This document shows, piece after piece, positions 35,991 through 43,435 of a DNA stretch of 64,000 bases. The stretch comes from Pseudomonas sp. BCA17 (lineage in GTDB: Bacteria; Pseudomonadota; Gammaproteobacteria; Pseudomonadales; Pseudomonadaceae), in NCBI RefSeq assembly GCF_004519405.1, contig NZ_SGWI01000010.1, forward strand, positions 1 to 64,000, written 5' to 3'. The notes beneath the pieces were generated by a model. The model saw only the letters and a program-made list of their open reading frames with translations, did no database searches and was not told the origin of the DNA. How positions within the stretch are numbered: position 1 is the stretch's first letter; every line of letters starts with the position of its first letter. The translations under genes were made by a program, and so were the position numbers.

Positions 35991-36776
35991 TCAGGTGCGC
36001 CGTTTGACGAACCGGCGCCACAACCCTACCCATAGCCACACCACGGGGAACGCCAGGATCACAAAGGGCAATACATAGCTGGCACGCTCCAGGGCGTCAG
36101 CCGTGCCGTTCACCAGGTTGTCGCCCAGGTTGCTGAACATCCGACTAAAGCGCGACTGCTGGTTCGCACCGTCGGACGAGCGGAAGTTAAGGGTAACGCG
36201 GTTGGTATCGAGGCGACGCTGCTGGCCGGCAGCGAGCTGGGCTAATTCCTGCAGTTCATTCTCGATGGACGCCTGTTCCTTGCTCAAGGCGATCAGATCG
36301 CTGACGGTGATGTCCTTGCGCTTGGCCAGTTCATCAAGGCGCTGCTGCTGGGCTTGCAGGCGCGCCTGGCGACGCTTTACGTCATTGACCGCATCGGCCA
36401 GGTCTTCGGCGGTGGTGATGCGCTGGCCGAGTTTGCCGCCTTCAGCCGCCATCGCGACCAGCGGTTCCACACCGGCAGGCGCTATGCGCAGGATGATCTC
36501 GCCGCCGTTGCCGTCTTCGGTGATGCCCAGAATATTGCAGGCACCAAAGCGTGCGGTTTCACAGGCTTCGCGAGTGGCTTGCATGCGCGGTGCGAGCAGA
36601 GCGCCGGGCAGTGCCAGGGTCAGCTCGTGTTCGTAGGCCAGTTGCGCGCCGGCCCGGCCTTGTTCGCCGTTGATCACCGTAGCGCGGGTGTGGTCCTTGG
36701 GCGAACAGCCGGCCAAGGTCAGCCCGGCCAGTAACAGCATGAAAAGCGGGCGAGATTTGCCGTCCAGATGGCGCAT
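35991..36776 (-). CDS. DUF4349 domain-containing lipoprotein
   Basis: A 261-residue protein with a lipoprotein signal (LLLAGLTLAGCSPKD, Cys about residue 24), a periplasmic domain with a coiled coil (DVKRRQARLQAQQQRLDELAKRKDI) and a C-terminal transmembrane helix (ASYVLPFVILAFPVVWLWVGLW) ending in RRFVKRRT. This matches DUF4349, which includes membrane-bound proteins linked to stress or efflux in some bacteria; function here unknown. Its stop touches that of the DUF1615 gene (TGATCA). Confidence 0.82.
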   Translation of the reverse strand: MRHLDGKSRPLFMLLLAGLTLAGCSPKDHTRATVINGEQGRAGAQLAYEHELTLALPGALLAPRMQATREACETARFGACNILGITEDGNGGEIILRIAPAGVEPLVAMAAEGGKLGQRITTAEDLADAVNDVKRRQARLQAQQQRLDELAKRKDITVSDLIALSKEQASIENELQELAQLAAGQQRRLDTNRVTLNFRSSDGANQQSRFSRMFSNLGDNLVNGTADALERASYVLPFVILAFPVVWLWVGLWRRFVKRRT

Positions 36777-36930
36777 TGCAGTTCCTTGGGGGGAGGGGGA
36801 ATTGACGGCGATTAAACCGGGTCTGGCGGATTAACGCAAAGCATCAGAGGGGATATGCGTGGCTGATGGTGATGGCCCTCACATCGGCCCTGGAGTACAC
36901 CTCAAACCTCACTCCAAGGACGAATTCATC

Positions 36931-37350
36931 ATGAATGTTCATGCCGTGCCCGAAGGTTTTATTTCGCTGCCGCGCAGTAGCCCACTGCTTGATTTGCTGG
37001 GCCCTGCCTATGGCCGGGGTGAGGGGCTGCACCTTGAAATTGGTCTGCGTGCGGATAACCGCCACGCCAACGGGCGCGGCACGGTGCATGGCGGCGTGTT
37101 GGCGACCCTGGCGGATGTCGGCATGGGGTATGCGATGGCGTTTTCCAGCGAGCCGCCGTTGCCGTTGATTACGGCGAGCATGACATTGGATTACTTGGGG
37201 GCGGTGCGGGTGGGGGATTGGATTGTGGTGCGACTGGAACACCATAAACGCGGTCGGCAGCTGGCGTTTGCCACCGTGAGCCTGCAGGTGGGGGGTAGGG
37301 TGGTGGCCCGGGCGAATGCGGTGTTTGCGGTGCCACAACCTGACAGCTAA
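36931..37350 (+). CDS. PaaI family thioesterase (hotdog fold)
   Basis: A 139-residue hotdog-fold thioesterase. The signature region is NGRGTVHGGVLATLADVGMGYA, with the HGG stretch that contains the oxyanion and the catalytic Asp of PaaI/YbgC-type enzymes, followed by LITASMTLDYLGAVRVGDW. It should hydrolyse acyl-CoA thioesters; the acyl group cannot be predicted. ATG at 36931 is preferred to the longer open frame because AAGGAC lies about 10 bases upstream and the sequence then matches family length. Confidence 0.83.
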   Translation: MNVHAVPEGFISLPRSSPLLDLLGPAYGRGEGLHLEIGLRADNRHANGRGTVHGGVLATLADVGMGYAMAFSSEPPLPLITASMTLDYLGAVRVGDWIVVRLEHHKRGRQLAFATVSLQVGGRVVARANAVFAVPQPDS

Positions 37351-37360
37351 CGCAGATCAA

Positions 37361-37451
37361 CCGTGGGAGAGGGCGTGCTCCCGATGGGCATGGATCAGTT
37401 GATATATAGGGTGGCTGATCCAGCGAATCGGGAGCAAGCTTCTCCCACAGT
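37361..37451. repeat. REPIN: two REP-like arms in inverse orientation
   Basis: Left arm 37361-37385 (GTGGGAGAGGGCGTGCTCCCGAT) and right arm 37427-37451 (ATCGGGAGCAAGCTTCTCCCAC on the plus strand) are inverse copies about 40 bases apart. This is the structure of a REP doublet or REPIN, moved in P. fluorescens by RAYT-type enzymes, none of which is in the window. Confidence 0.7.
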
Positions 37452-37478
37452 CGGGTTGTGTTTTTCTGACGCGACCGC

Positions 37479-37519
37479 AAAAAAGAAAAGGCCCGGTTTT
37501 TCGTGGAACCGGACCTTTT
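37479..37519 (-). terminator. intrinsic terminator of atoB
   Basis: On the minus strand AAAAGGTCCGGTT, loop, AACCGGGCCTTTT and more T's, about 20 bases past the stop. One mismatch in the stem. Confidence 0.85.
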
Positions 37520-37536
37520 CCGTACTGCGCGTTGAA

Positions 37537-38718
37537 TCAGTTGCGTTCGAGGGCGAGGGCTACGCCTTGGCCACCACCGATGCACAGCGTCGCCAAGCCT
37601 TTCTTGGCATCGCGTTTGATCATTTCATGCAGCAGGGTCACCAGCACACGGCAGCCTGACGCGCCGATCGGGTGGCCGATGGCAATGGCGCCGCCGTTGA
37701 CGTTGACCTTGTCAGCGTCCCACTCCAGCTCTTTGCCCACCGCCAAAGACTGTGCAGCGAAAGCCTCGTTGGCTTCGATCAGGTCCAGGTCGGCCAGTTT
37801 CCAACCGGCTTTATCCAGGCAGCGGCGCGTCGCCGAGACCGGGCCGATGCCCATGATGGCTGGGTCGACGCCCGCATTGGCATAGCTGGCAATACGCGCC
37901 AATACGGGCAGGCCGAGGGCGCGGGCTTTGTCGGCGCTCATCAGCAGCACCGCAGCGGCGCCGTCGTTGAGGCTGGAAGCGTTGCCGGCAGTGACGCTGC
38001 CGTCTTTCTTGAACGCCGGTTTGAGCTTGGCCAGGGATTCGGCAGTGGTGCCGGCGCGCGGTTGTTCATCCACGGCGAAGGCCACTGGGTCGCCTTTGCG
38101 CTGGGGGATCAGGATCGGCGTGATTTCATCAACAAAGCGCCCGGCTTCGATAGCCGCGGCGGCTTTTTGTTGCGAGGCGGCGGCGAAAGCGTCCTGAGCC
38201 TCGCGGCTGATGCCGTACTTGTCCACCAGGTTCTCGGCGGTGATGCCCATGTGGTAGTCGTTGAACGCATCCCACAGGCCATCGGTGATCATGCTATCGA
38301 TCATCTTGGCGTGGCCCATGCGCAAACCGGTGCGCGCGGCCGGCAAGACATACGGCGCCAGGCTCATGTTCTCCATGCCGCCGGCGATGATCACGTCGGC
38401 GTCACCGCAACGGATGGCCTGGGCGCCCAGGTGCAGGGCCTTGAGGCCCGAGCCGCAAACCTTGTTCAACGTCAGGCTTGGCACCGCGTGGGGCAAGCCG
38501 GCCAGGATCGAGGCCTGGCGCGCCGGGTTCTGGCCGGAGCCGGCGGTGAGTACCTGGCCGAGGATGACTTCATCCACCTGGGCCGGATCCAGGCCGGTCT
38601 GCTCCAGCAGGCGGCGGATCACCGCAGCGCCGAGTTCCGGTGCCGGGATGCTTGCCAGTGAACCTTGGAAGCTGCCCACGGCGGTGCGGGTGGCAGCAAC
38701 AATCACGACGTCTTGCAT
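37537..38718 (-). CDS. atoB: acetyl-CoA C-acetyltransferase (thiolase)
   Basis: Degradative thiolase of 393 residues that splits acetoacetyl-CoA to acetyl-CoA. The catalytic triad segments are all present: LNKVCGSGLKAL (nucleophile Cys, about residue 88), GGAIAIGHPIGASG (His, about 349) and CIGGGQGVAL (second Cys, about 379). It is last in a minus-strand operon behind two CoA-transferase subunits, with an 11-base gap and GAGGAC in front. The three genes with a LysR gene match the order I recall for dhcR-dhcA-dhcB-atoB in P. aeruginosa. Confidence 0.93.
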   Translation of the reverse strand: MQDVVIVAATRTAVGSFQGSLASIPAPELGAAVIRRLLEQTGLDPAQVDEVILGQVLTAGSGQNPARQASILAGLPHAVPSLTLNKVCGSGLKALHLGAQAIRCGDADVIIAGGMENMSLAPYVLPAARTGLRMGHAKMIDSMITDGLWDAFNDYHMGITAENLVDKYGISREAQDAFAAASQQKAAAAIEAGRFVDEITPILIPQRKGDPVAFAVDEQPRAGTTAESLAKLKPAFKKDGSVTAGNASSLNDGAAAVLLMSADKARALGLPVLARIASYANAGVDPAIMGIGPVSATRRCLDKAGWKLADLDLIEANEAFAAQSLAVGKELEWDADKVNVNGGAIAIGHPIGASGCRVLVTLLHEMIKRDAKKGLATLCIGGGQGVALALERN

Positions 38719-38729
38719 GGAATCTGTCC

Positions 38730-39389
38730 TCACTGGAAATGCATTTCCGGAACGTGGTCCGGGACGATCAGTTTACCGGCGGTCTTGCTCACAATCTCCT
38801 CGACGCTGACGCCAGGTGCGCGTTCCTTGAGGACAAAAGCGCCATTTTCGATTTCCAGGTAGGCCAGGTCCGTCAGTACACGCTTGATGCAGTTCGCGCC
38901 GGTCAGCGGCAGGCTGCATTGACTGAGCAGCTTGGACTCACCGTCCTTGGATGCGTGGGTCATGATCACGATGATGTTTTCCGCCCCGGCCACCAGGTCC
39001 ATGGCACCGCCCATGCCTTTGACCAGTTTGCCTGGGATCATCCACGAGGCGATGTTGCCGTGTACGTCCACTTCAAACGCGCCGAGTACGGTGAGGTCGA
39101 CGTGGCCGCCACGAATCATCGCGAAGGACTCGGCGGAGGAGAAGATCGAGGCGCCGATACGTGCGGTCACGGTCTGTTTGCCGGCATTGATCATGTCGGC
39201 ATCGATGGTTTCTTCGGTCGGAAACGGGCCCATGCCCAGCAGGCCGTTTTCCGACTGCAGCATCACTTCCATGCCTTCGGGAATGTAGTTGGCCACCAGC
39301 GTCGGAATGCCGATGCCGAGGTTGACGTAGAAACCGTCCTGCATTTCACGGGCGACGCGTTGAGCCATTTGTTCGCGGGTAAGAGCCAT
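38730..39389 (-). CDS. CoA-transferase subunit B (3-oxoacid type; DhcB/AtoA-like)
   Basis: Beta subunit (219 residues) of a 3-oxoacid CoA-transferase. It carries the catalytic glutamate in QSENGLLGMGPFP (SENG motif of family I) and ends with a typical SVEEIVSKTAGKL segment. It pairs with the subunit A gene 35 bases upstream, with the thiolase just downstream. Possible substrates are acetoacetate or dehydrocarnitine; the P. aeruginosa relative is DhcB, named for the latter. I do not assign one of the two names. Confidence 0.9.
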   Translation of the reverse strand: MALTREQMAQRVAREMQDGFYVNLGIGIPTLVANYIPEGMEVMLQSENGLLGMGPFPTEETIDADMINAGKQTVTARIGASIFSSAESFAMIRGGHVDLTVLGAFEVDVHGNIASWMIPGKLVKGMGGAMDLVAGAENIIVIMTHASKDGESKLLSQCSLPLTGANCIKRVLTDLAYLEIENGAFVLKERAPGVSVEEIVSKTAGKLIVPDHVPEMHFQ

Positions 39390-39424
39390 GTTCTTTTCCT
39401 CTTATTGTCTGGGCTGGAGGTGGA

Positions 39425-40123
39425 TTATTTGCGGACGGTGCGCTGTTCGATGCGCTTCTCGAAGGTGCCGCAGATGATCCGGTCGACGTAGATGCCAGGG
39501 GTGTGGATCTGCGCCGGGTCCAGCTCGCCCGGTTCGACGATTTCCTCGACTTCAACCACGGTGATCTTGCCCGCCGTGGCGGCCAGCGGGTTGAAGTTCT
39601 GAGCGGTGTGACGATAAATGACGTTACCGAAGTGGTCGGCTTTCCAGCCTTTGACGATGGCGAAGTCGCCGGTGATGGACTCTTCCATCAAGTAGGGGCG
39701 ACCGTTGAATTCGCGGGTTTCCTTGCCCTCGGCAACCGGAGTGCCGACACCGGTTGCGGTAAAGAAGGCCGGGATGCCGGCGCCGCCGGCGCGCATTTTT
39801 TCCGCCAGGGTGCCCTGGGGGGTCAATACCACTTCGATTTCGCCGCTGAGCAGTTGCTTCTCGAACAGCGCGTTTTCACCGACGTACGAGGCGATCACCT
39901 TGCTGATCTGCTTTTCTTCCAGCAGTACGCCCAGGCCGAAACCATCCACGCCGCAGTTGTTGGAAACCACGGTCAGGTCTCGGGTGCCTTTGCGCTTGAT
40001 CTCGGCGATGAGGTTTTCCGGAATGCCACAAAGGCCAAAACCACCGGACAGCACGGTCATACCGTCTTCCAGGCCTGCCAGGGCTTCTTCATAGGACGCC
40101 ACGCGTTTATCGAAACCTGCCAT
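39425..40123 (-). CDS. CoA-transferase subunit A (3-oxoacid type; DhcA/AtoD-like)
   Basis: Alpha subunit (232 residues), beginning MAGFDKRVASYEEALAGLEDGMTVLSGGFGLCGIPENL, the characteristic glycine-rich CoA-binding start of SCOT-like enzymes. ATG at 40123 is used because AGAGGT precedes it; the open frame extends upstream with no homology. First gene of the CoA-transferase/thiolase operon, divergent from a LysR gene with a 10-bp inverted repeat between them. Confidence 0.9.
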   Translation of the reverse strand: MAGFDKRVASYEEALAGLEDGMTVLSGGFGLCGIPENLIAEIKRKGTRDLTVVSNNCGVDGFGLGVLLEEKQISKVIASYVGENALFEKQLLSGEIEVVLTPQGTLAEKMRAGGAGIPAFFTATGVGTPVAEGKETREFNGRPYLMEESITGDFAIVKGWKADHFGNVIYRHTAQNFNPLAATAGKITVVEVEEIVEPGELDPAQIHTPGIYVDRIICGTFEKRIEQRTVRK

Positions 40124-40194
40124 ACGCACCTCTTTTATTGTTTGTGGGCCAGCCAATGAACCGAGTGTTGCGCCGAAGCATTGATTTGTTAAGT

Positions 40195-40225
40195 TGTTTT
40201 TTAAGGTTGATTGATTTAAAAAACA
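40195..40225. promoter_or_regulatory. LysR-type operator candidate, CoA-transferase operon
   Basis: TGTTTTTTAA at 40195-40204 and its exact inverse TTAAAAAACA at 40216-40225 with 11 bases between. It lies in the 133-base divergent region and has the spacing of a LysR-family binding site. Confidence 0.6.
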
Positions 40226-40256
40226 GCATAGTTGCCTGGCCGTTCGGAGTCGCCTC

Positions 40257-41159
40257 ATGACAGTTAAACAGATGCGTGCCTTCCTCGCCGTGGCCCAGAG
40301 CCTGAGTTTTGCTGCGGCCTGCGAGCGCCTGCACCTTTCCCAATCGGCACTGAGCCTGACCATCAAGGGCCTGGAGGAGGGGCTGGGCGGGCGCTTGTTC
40401 AGCCGCAATACCCGCAACGTTGCGCTGACCCCTGAAGGTGAATCGCTGTTGCCTCTGGCGCGCCGACTGATTGCTGACTGGGACAACGCCGAAGATGAAC
40501 TGCGCCAGCGCTTCACCTTGCAGCGCGGACGGGTGACGGTGGCGGCGATGCCGTCGTTCGCGGGCAACCTGTTGCCGCCGATCCTCAAGATATTTCGCGA
40601 ACGTTACCCCCAGGTGAACGTGACAGTGCATGACCTGATCAACGAGCAGGTGCTGGAGATGGTCCGCGACCGCCAGGTGGAGCTGGGTGTGGCGTTCGAG
40701 CCTTCAGAAGGGTCTTCGTTGGCATTTACGCCGTTGTACCTCGATCGATTCGTTGCAGTGGTGCCGGGTGAGTCACCTTTGGCCGAGCGTGCCGAAGTCG
40801 ACTGGAAAACCTTGCTGGAGCAACCATTCATTACCTTGCAACGGCCCTCCACGGTACGGGTCATGCTGGAGGAACACCTTGGCGCCCTGCAGATGAAGCT
40901 GCCGGTGGCTTTGGAGAGTCATCAGCTGGCGACGGTGGGCAAGATGGTTGCCAGTGGGCTGGGTGTCAGTGCCGTACCCGCGTTATGTGCACGGCAGATG
41001 GAGGAGGCGGGCGCTCGTTGCATCACTTTGAGTGACCCGGTGATCGAACGGCCGATTGGCGTGCTGACCAAACCGGGACATGAACTCTCGGCGGCGGCGC
41101 AAGTGTTGTTTGATATTTTTCGGGATGAAGCGGAGAAGGGCAGGTTTCCAACTTTTTGA
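40257..41159 (+). CDS. LysR family regulator (DhcR-like)
   Basis: LysR-type regulator of 300 residues: helix-turn-helix within MTVKQMRAFLAVAQSLSFAAACERLHLSQSALSLTIKGLEE, then the periplasmic-binding-like effector domain (VTVAAMPSFAGNLLPPILKIF). It is divergent from the CoA-transferase/thiolase operon and likely controls it. P. aeruginosa has a LysR gene at the corresponding place (dhcR, PA1998, as I recall). A perfect hairpin follows the gene. Confidence 0.86.
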   Translation: MTVKQMRAFLAVAQSLSFAAACERLHLSQSALSLTIKGLEEGLGGRLFSRNTRNVALTPEGESLLPLARRLIADWDNAEDELRQRFTLQRGRVTVAAMPSFAGNLLPPILKIFRERYPQVNVTVHDLINEQVLEMVRDRQVELGVAFEPSEGSSLAFTPLYLDRFVAVVPGESPLAERAEVDWKTLLEQPFITLQRPSTVRVMLEEHLGALQMKLPVALESHQLATVGKMVASGLGVSAVPALCARQMEEAGARCITLSDPVIERPIGVLTKPGHELSAAAQVLFDIFRDEAEKGRFPTF

Positions 41160-41175
41160 GCATGCCAGATACAAG

Positions 41176-41203
41176 TATGGGAGCTGGCCAGCCAGCTCCC
41201 ATA
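41176..41203. terminator. perfect 12-bp hairpin between convergent genes
   Basis: TATGGGAGCTGG, four bases, CCAGCTCCCATA. It follows the LysR stop by 16 bases and ends 23 bases before the stop of the convergent hypothetical gene. No T run, so it is terminator-like rather than certain. Confidence 0.6.
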
Positions 41204-41226
41204 AAGAGGTGAGTACTACTTGTCAG

Positions 41227-41556
41227 TTAGTAGTAACGGTCGATCACCTTAACTTGCGAGTTGTCTTTGAATGACGCCCAGGCATTGTTAAGTGTGTCGA
41301 ATACTTGCTCGATAAAGTTGCGGTCAGCGGCCGCCTTTTTGCCGACATAACCCTGGCCGCGGCGGTACATCTTCAGGCGCGCCGCCAGTTCGCGGTTATT
41401 TCGGTCGAACTCGGCTTCTTCGGTGTGGGGCGCCAGGCAGTCGATTTTCACTTCGCCCGATTTACCTACCCACAGGATATGGTCGTCGAGTGTGTCTTTC
41501 TGCGCTGCGAACATTTCAGCCAATTCATTGATAGTTGGTTGGTTGTTCAGATTCAT
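41227..41556 (-). CDS. hypothetical protein with a long 5' leader
   Basis: A 109-residue soluble protein: MNLNNQPTINELAEMFAAQKDTLDDHILWVGKSG, then a cysteine in KIDCLAPHTEE and a basic middle (RLKMYRRGQGYVGKKAAADRNF). No signal or membrane segment. Related proteins seem to be Pseudomonas-wide but I cannot name a family. The leader (about 460 bases to the next gene) contains two hairpins and a possible leader peptide that overlaps the start of this gene. Confidence 0.7.
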   Translation of the reverse strand: MNLNNQPTINELAEMFAAQKDTLDDHILWVGKSGEVKIDCLAPHTEEAEFDRNNRELAARLKMYRRGQGYVGKKAAADRNFIEQVFDTLNNAWASFKDNSQVKVIDRYY

Positions 41557-41599
41557 GTGTAAGCCCCTTGACCAGTTGGCGATCTATCAGTTGATTCAC
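41525..41599 (-). CDS. possible leader peptide overlapping the hypothetical gene start
   Basis: GTG start (GGAG nine bases upstream) followed by 24 codons (MNQLIDRQLVKGLTHESEQPTNYQ split here: MNQLIDRQLVKG then LTHESEQPTNYQ) and TGA, overlapping the next gene by 32 bases in another frame. It could couple or regulate translation of that gene. It is a small frame and may be chance. Confidence 0.3.
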   Translation of the reverse strand: MNQLIDRQLVKGLTHESEQPTNYQ

Positions 41600-42017
41600 G
41601 TTAGTTGTCTCCGGTTCCGAAAACCGGGCGTCAGCGACTGTCTGCCGAATACGGGCAGGGTCTTGAACCTGATGCATGTAGTCTTGCTGATGAACTGCTA
41701 CGCAATGGTTTCATAACGAAGACAAGCAGCGTTTGAGCTCCTTGTACCGAACCTTGCGGGCCGGTCAGCTTCATCAATCTGCCTTGTGGGCAGTGCACAT
41801 CCGGAAAAAACAGCTCGGCGGTCAGACGAGCTTGTTCAAAACACGGTTACCAACGCTCCCGATCCGGGAGACGTCTAGATCATGCAAGGACAAAAAGGTT
41901 ACGTCAACGATTATGTAGTGATTTTTTTTGCGCACTACAAAAACCGTTGTGGGGACGGGAGAATGCGATAAAACGTGACTTGGGCGTCATTTTTTGAAAG
42001 ACAGGTCGAACGCAAAA
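41600..42017. other. long non-coding stretch before the sirtuin gene
   Basis: About 420 bases with no credible gene. Two structures are visible: CCGGTT/AACCGG around TCCGAA near 41610-41630, and TGTAGTG at 41914-41920 with its inverse CACTACA at 41933-41939 and a T-rich spacer. The promoter of the 41227-41556 gene must be here; a small RNA is possible but I see no direct sign. Confidence 0.45.
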
Positions 42018-42863
42018 TCAAGTCAATCGTGCGGCCAACAGCGGCAGCAGCCGCTCGCATGATGCTTCGATCTTTACCTGCAGAAGGTCATCTGCGCGGG
42101 TCTTGCCCAGGTTGATGGCAATCACCGGTTTACCTTGCTCCACCATCGCCTTGCACAGGCGAAATGCTGAATAGGCCATCAGTGAGGAGCCCACCACCAG
42201 CAAGCCCTCGGCGTGCTCCACCGCAGCCATTGCTTTGGCAGCCGTGACTTGGGCGACATTCTCGCCAAAAAACACCACATCCGGTTTCAACCGCTGGCCA
42301 TCGCAATAAGGACAGTGGGGCACTTGGAAGCGCTCCTCAAAGGCAGGATCGAGCAAGGTGTCGCCGTCGGGCGCCTGTACGGCATCGACACCCGCCAGGT
42401 ACGGGTTCTGGTGTTCCATCACCCGCTGGATCACATCGCGCTCGCTGCGTTGCTGGCAGTCCAGGCACAGTACCCTGTGCAGGTTGCCGTGCAGTTCAAT
42501 CACATCATGACTACCGGCCTGATCATGCAGCGCGTCGACGTTTTGCGTGATCAAGCCGCTGATCCGTTCGCGGTGCTGCAACGCGGCCAGTGCCAGGTGG
42601 GCTCTGTTTGGCTGAGCAATACGCACCCTTGGCCAGCCCAGCATGGCGCGAGCCCAATAACGCCGCCGCGCCTGCGGGGTGGCCAGGAACTCCTGATACA
42701 TCATTGGCGCCTTGCCCCGGCGTACGCCTTCACTGTCGCGATAATCGGGAATGCCCGACGACGTACTGATCCCCGCACCGGTCAGTACCAGAAAGCGCCG
42801 TTCGGCCATGGCCCGGTGCAGGGTGTCGAGGTGGTCTTCTTGATGTTCCAGCGTGTCCAGCAT
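42018..42863 (-). CDS. NAD-dependent protein deacylase, Sir2 family
   Basis: Sirtuin of 281 residues. NAD-binding motifs GAGISTSSGIPDYRD and TQNVDALHDQAG and the catalytic His in ELHGNLHRVLC are present, with two zinc-cysteine pairs, CLDC and CPYC, about 60 residues apart. The GAGIST-SGIPDYRD form places it with the class II/SIRT4-like sirtuins, so lipoamidase or deacylase activity is as likely as deacetylation. It lies eight bases after the CBS-domain gene and is probably in one operon with it. Confidence 0.9.
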   Translation of the reverse strand: MLDTLEHQEDHLDTLHRAMAERRFLVLTGAGISTSSGIPDYRDSEGVRRGKAPMMYQEFLATPQARRRYWARAMLGWPRVRIAQPNRAHLALAALQHRERISGLITQNVDALHDQAGSHDVIELHGNLHRVLCLDCQQRSERDVIQRVMEHQNPYLAGVDAVQAPDGDTLLDPAFEERFQVPHCPYCDGQRLKPDVVFFGENVAQVTAAKAMAAVEHAEGLLVVGSSLMAYSAFRLCKAMVEQGKPVIAINLGKTRADDLLQVKIEASCERLLPLLAARLT

Positions 42864-42871
42864 GGGTCCCC

Positions 42872-43312
42872 CTATTCGCCGCGGATGTATTGCTCCAGTT
42901 GCTTGATCAGATCAGCCTGGTCGGCGATGGCTTCCTTCACCAGGTCCCCGATGGACAGCAGGCCCAACAGTTGACCGTCCTCGACCACGGGCAGGTGCCG
43001 AAGGTGGCTGTCGGTCATGATATTCATGCACTCATCGACCTTTTTATGGGTGTCGACGGTTATCACCGGAGAACTCATCACCTCATGCACTTTTGTAGTG
43101 ACCGAAGACAGGCCCTTGAGCATGATTTTGCGTGCGTAATCCCGTTCGCTGATGATCCCTACCACTACGCCTTCCTTGACGACCGGCAAGGCCCCGACGT
43201 TTTTTTCCGACATCCGGACCAGTGCCTCAAATACGGTGTGGTCCCATTGGATGGTATGGACGTCCTGGTTTTTCTGGTCCTTGGCTTTAAGCACTTGTGC
43301 AACGGTTTTCAT
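42872..43312 (-). CDS. CBS domain-containing protein
   Basis: A 146-residue protein made of two CBS motifs: the first about residues 15-70 (TVFEALVRMSEKNVGALPVVKEGVVVGIISERDYARK), the second about 75-135 (DTHKKVDECMNIMTDSHLRHLPVVEDGQLLGLLSIGDLVKE). This pair forms an adenosyl-ligand sensor (a Bateman module). ATG at 43312 follows GGAGTGG; an upstream GTG is unlikely. It is co-transcribed with the sirtuin, which suggests a shared nucleotide link, by inference. Confidence 0.9.
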   Translation of the reverse strand: MKTVAQVLKAKDQKNQDVHTIQWDHTVFEALVRMSEKNVGALPVVKEGVVVGIISERDYARKIMLKGLSSVTTKVHEVMSSPVITVDTHKKVDECMNIMTDSHLRHLPVVEDGQLLGLLSIGDLVKEAIADQADLIKQLEQYIRGE

Positions 43313-43435
43313 GGCGGCCACTCCGGTGTTGTTGTTAGGAAGTCAGGGTCCTCCTAAAGAATCCTAGACGCGCCACCGTGCCGCAAGGTGCAAAGCGGCG
43401 TTAAACCTGTCGAAAAACGTCATTTGCCGATTTTT

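Noticed and set aside
41550..41565. TGTAAG near the small gene start, as a GacA box
   Set aside because: The inverse CTTACA partner at the required spacing is missing.
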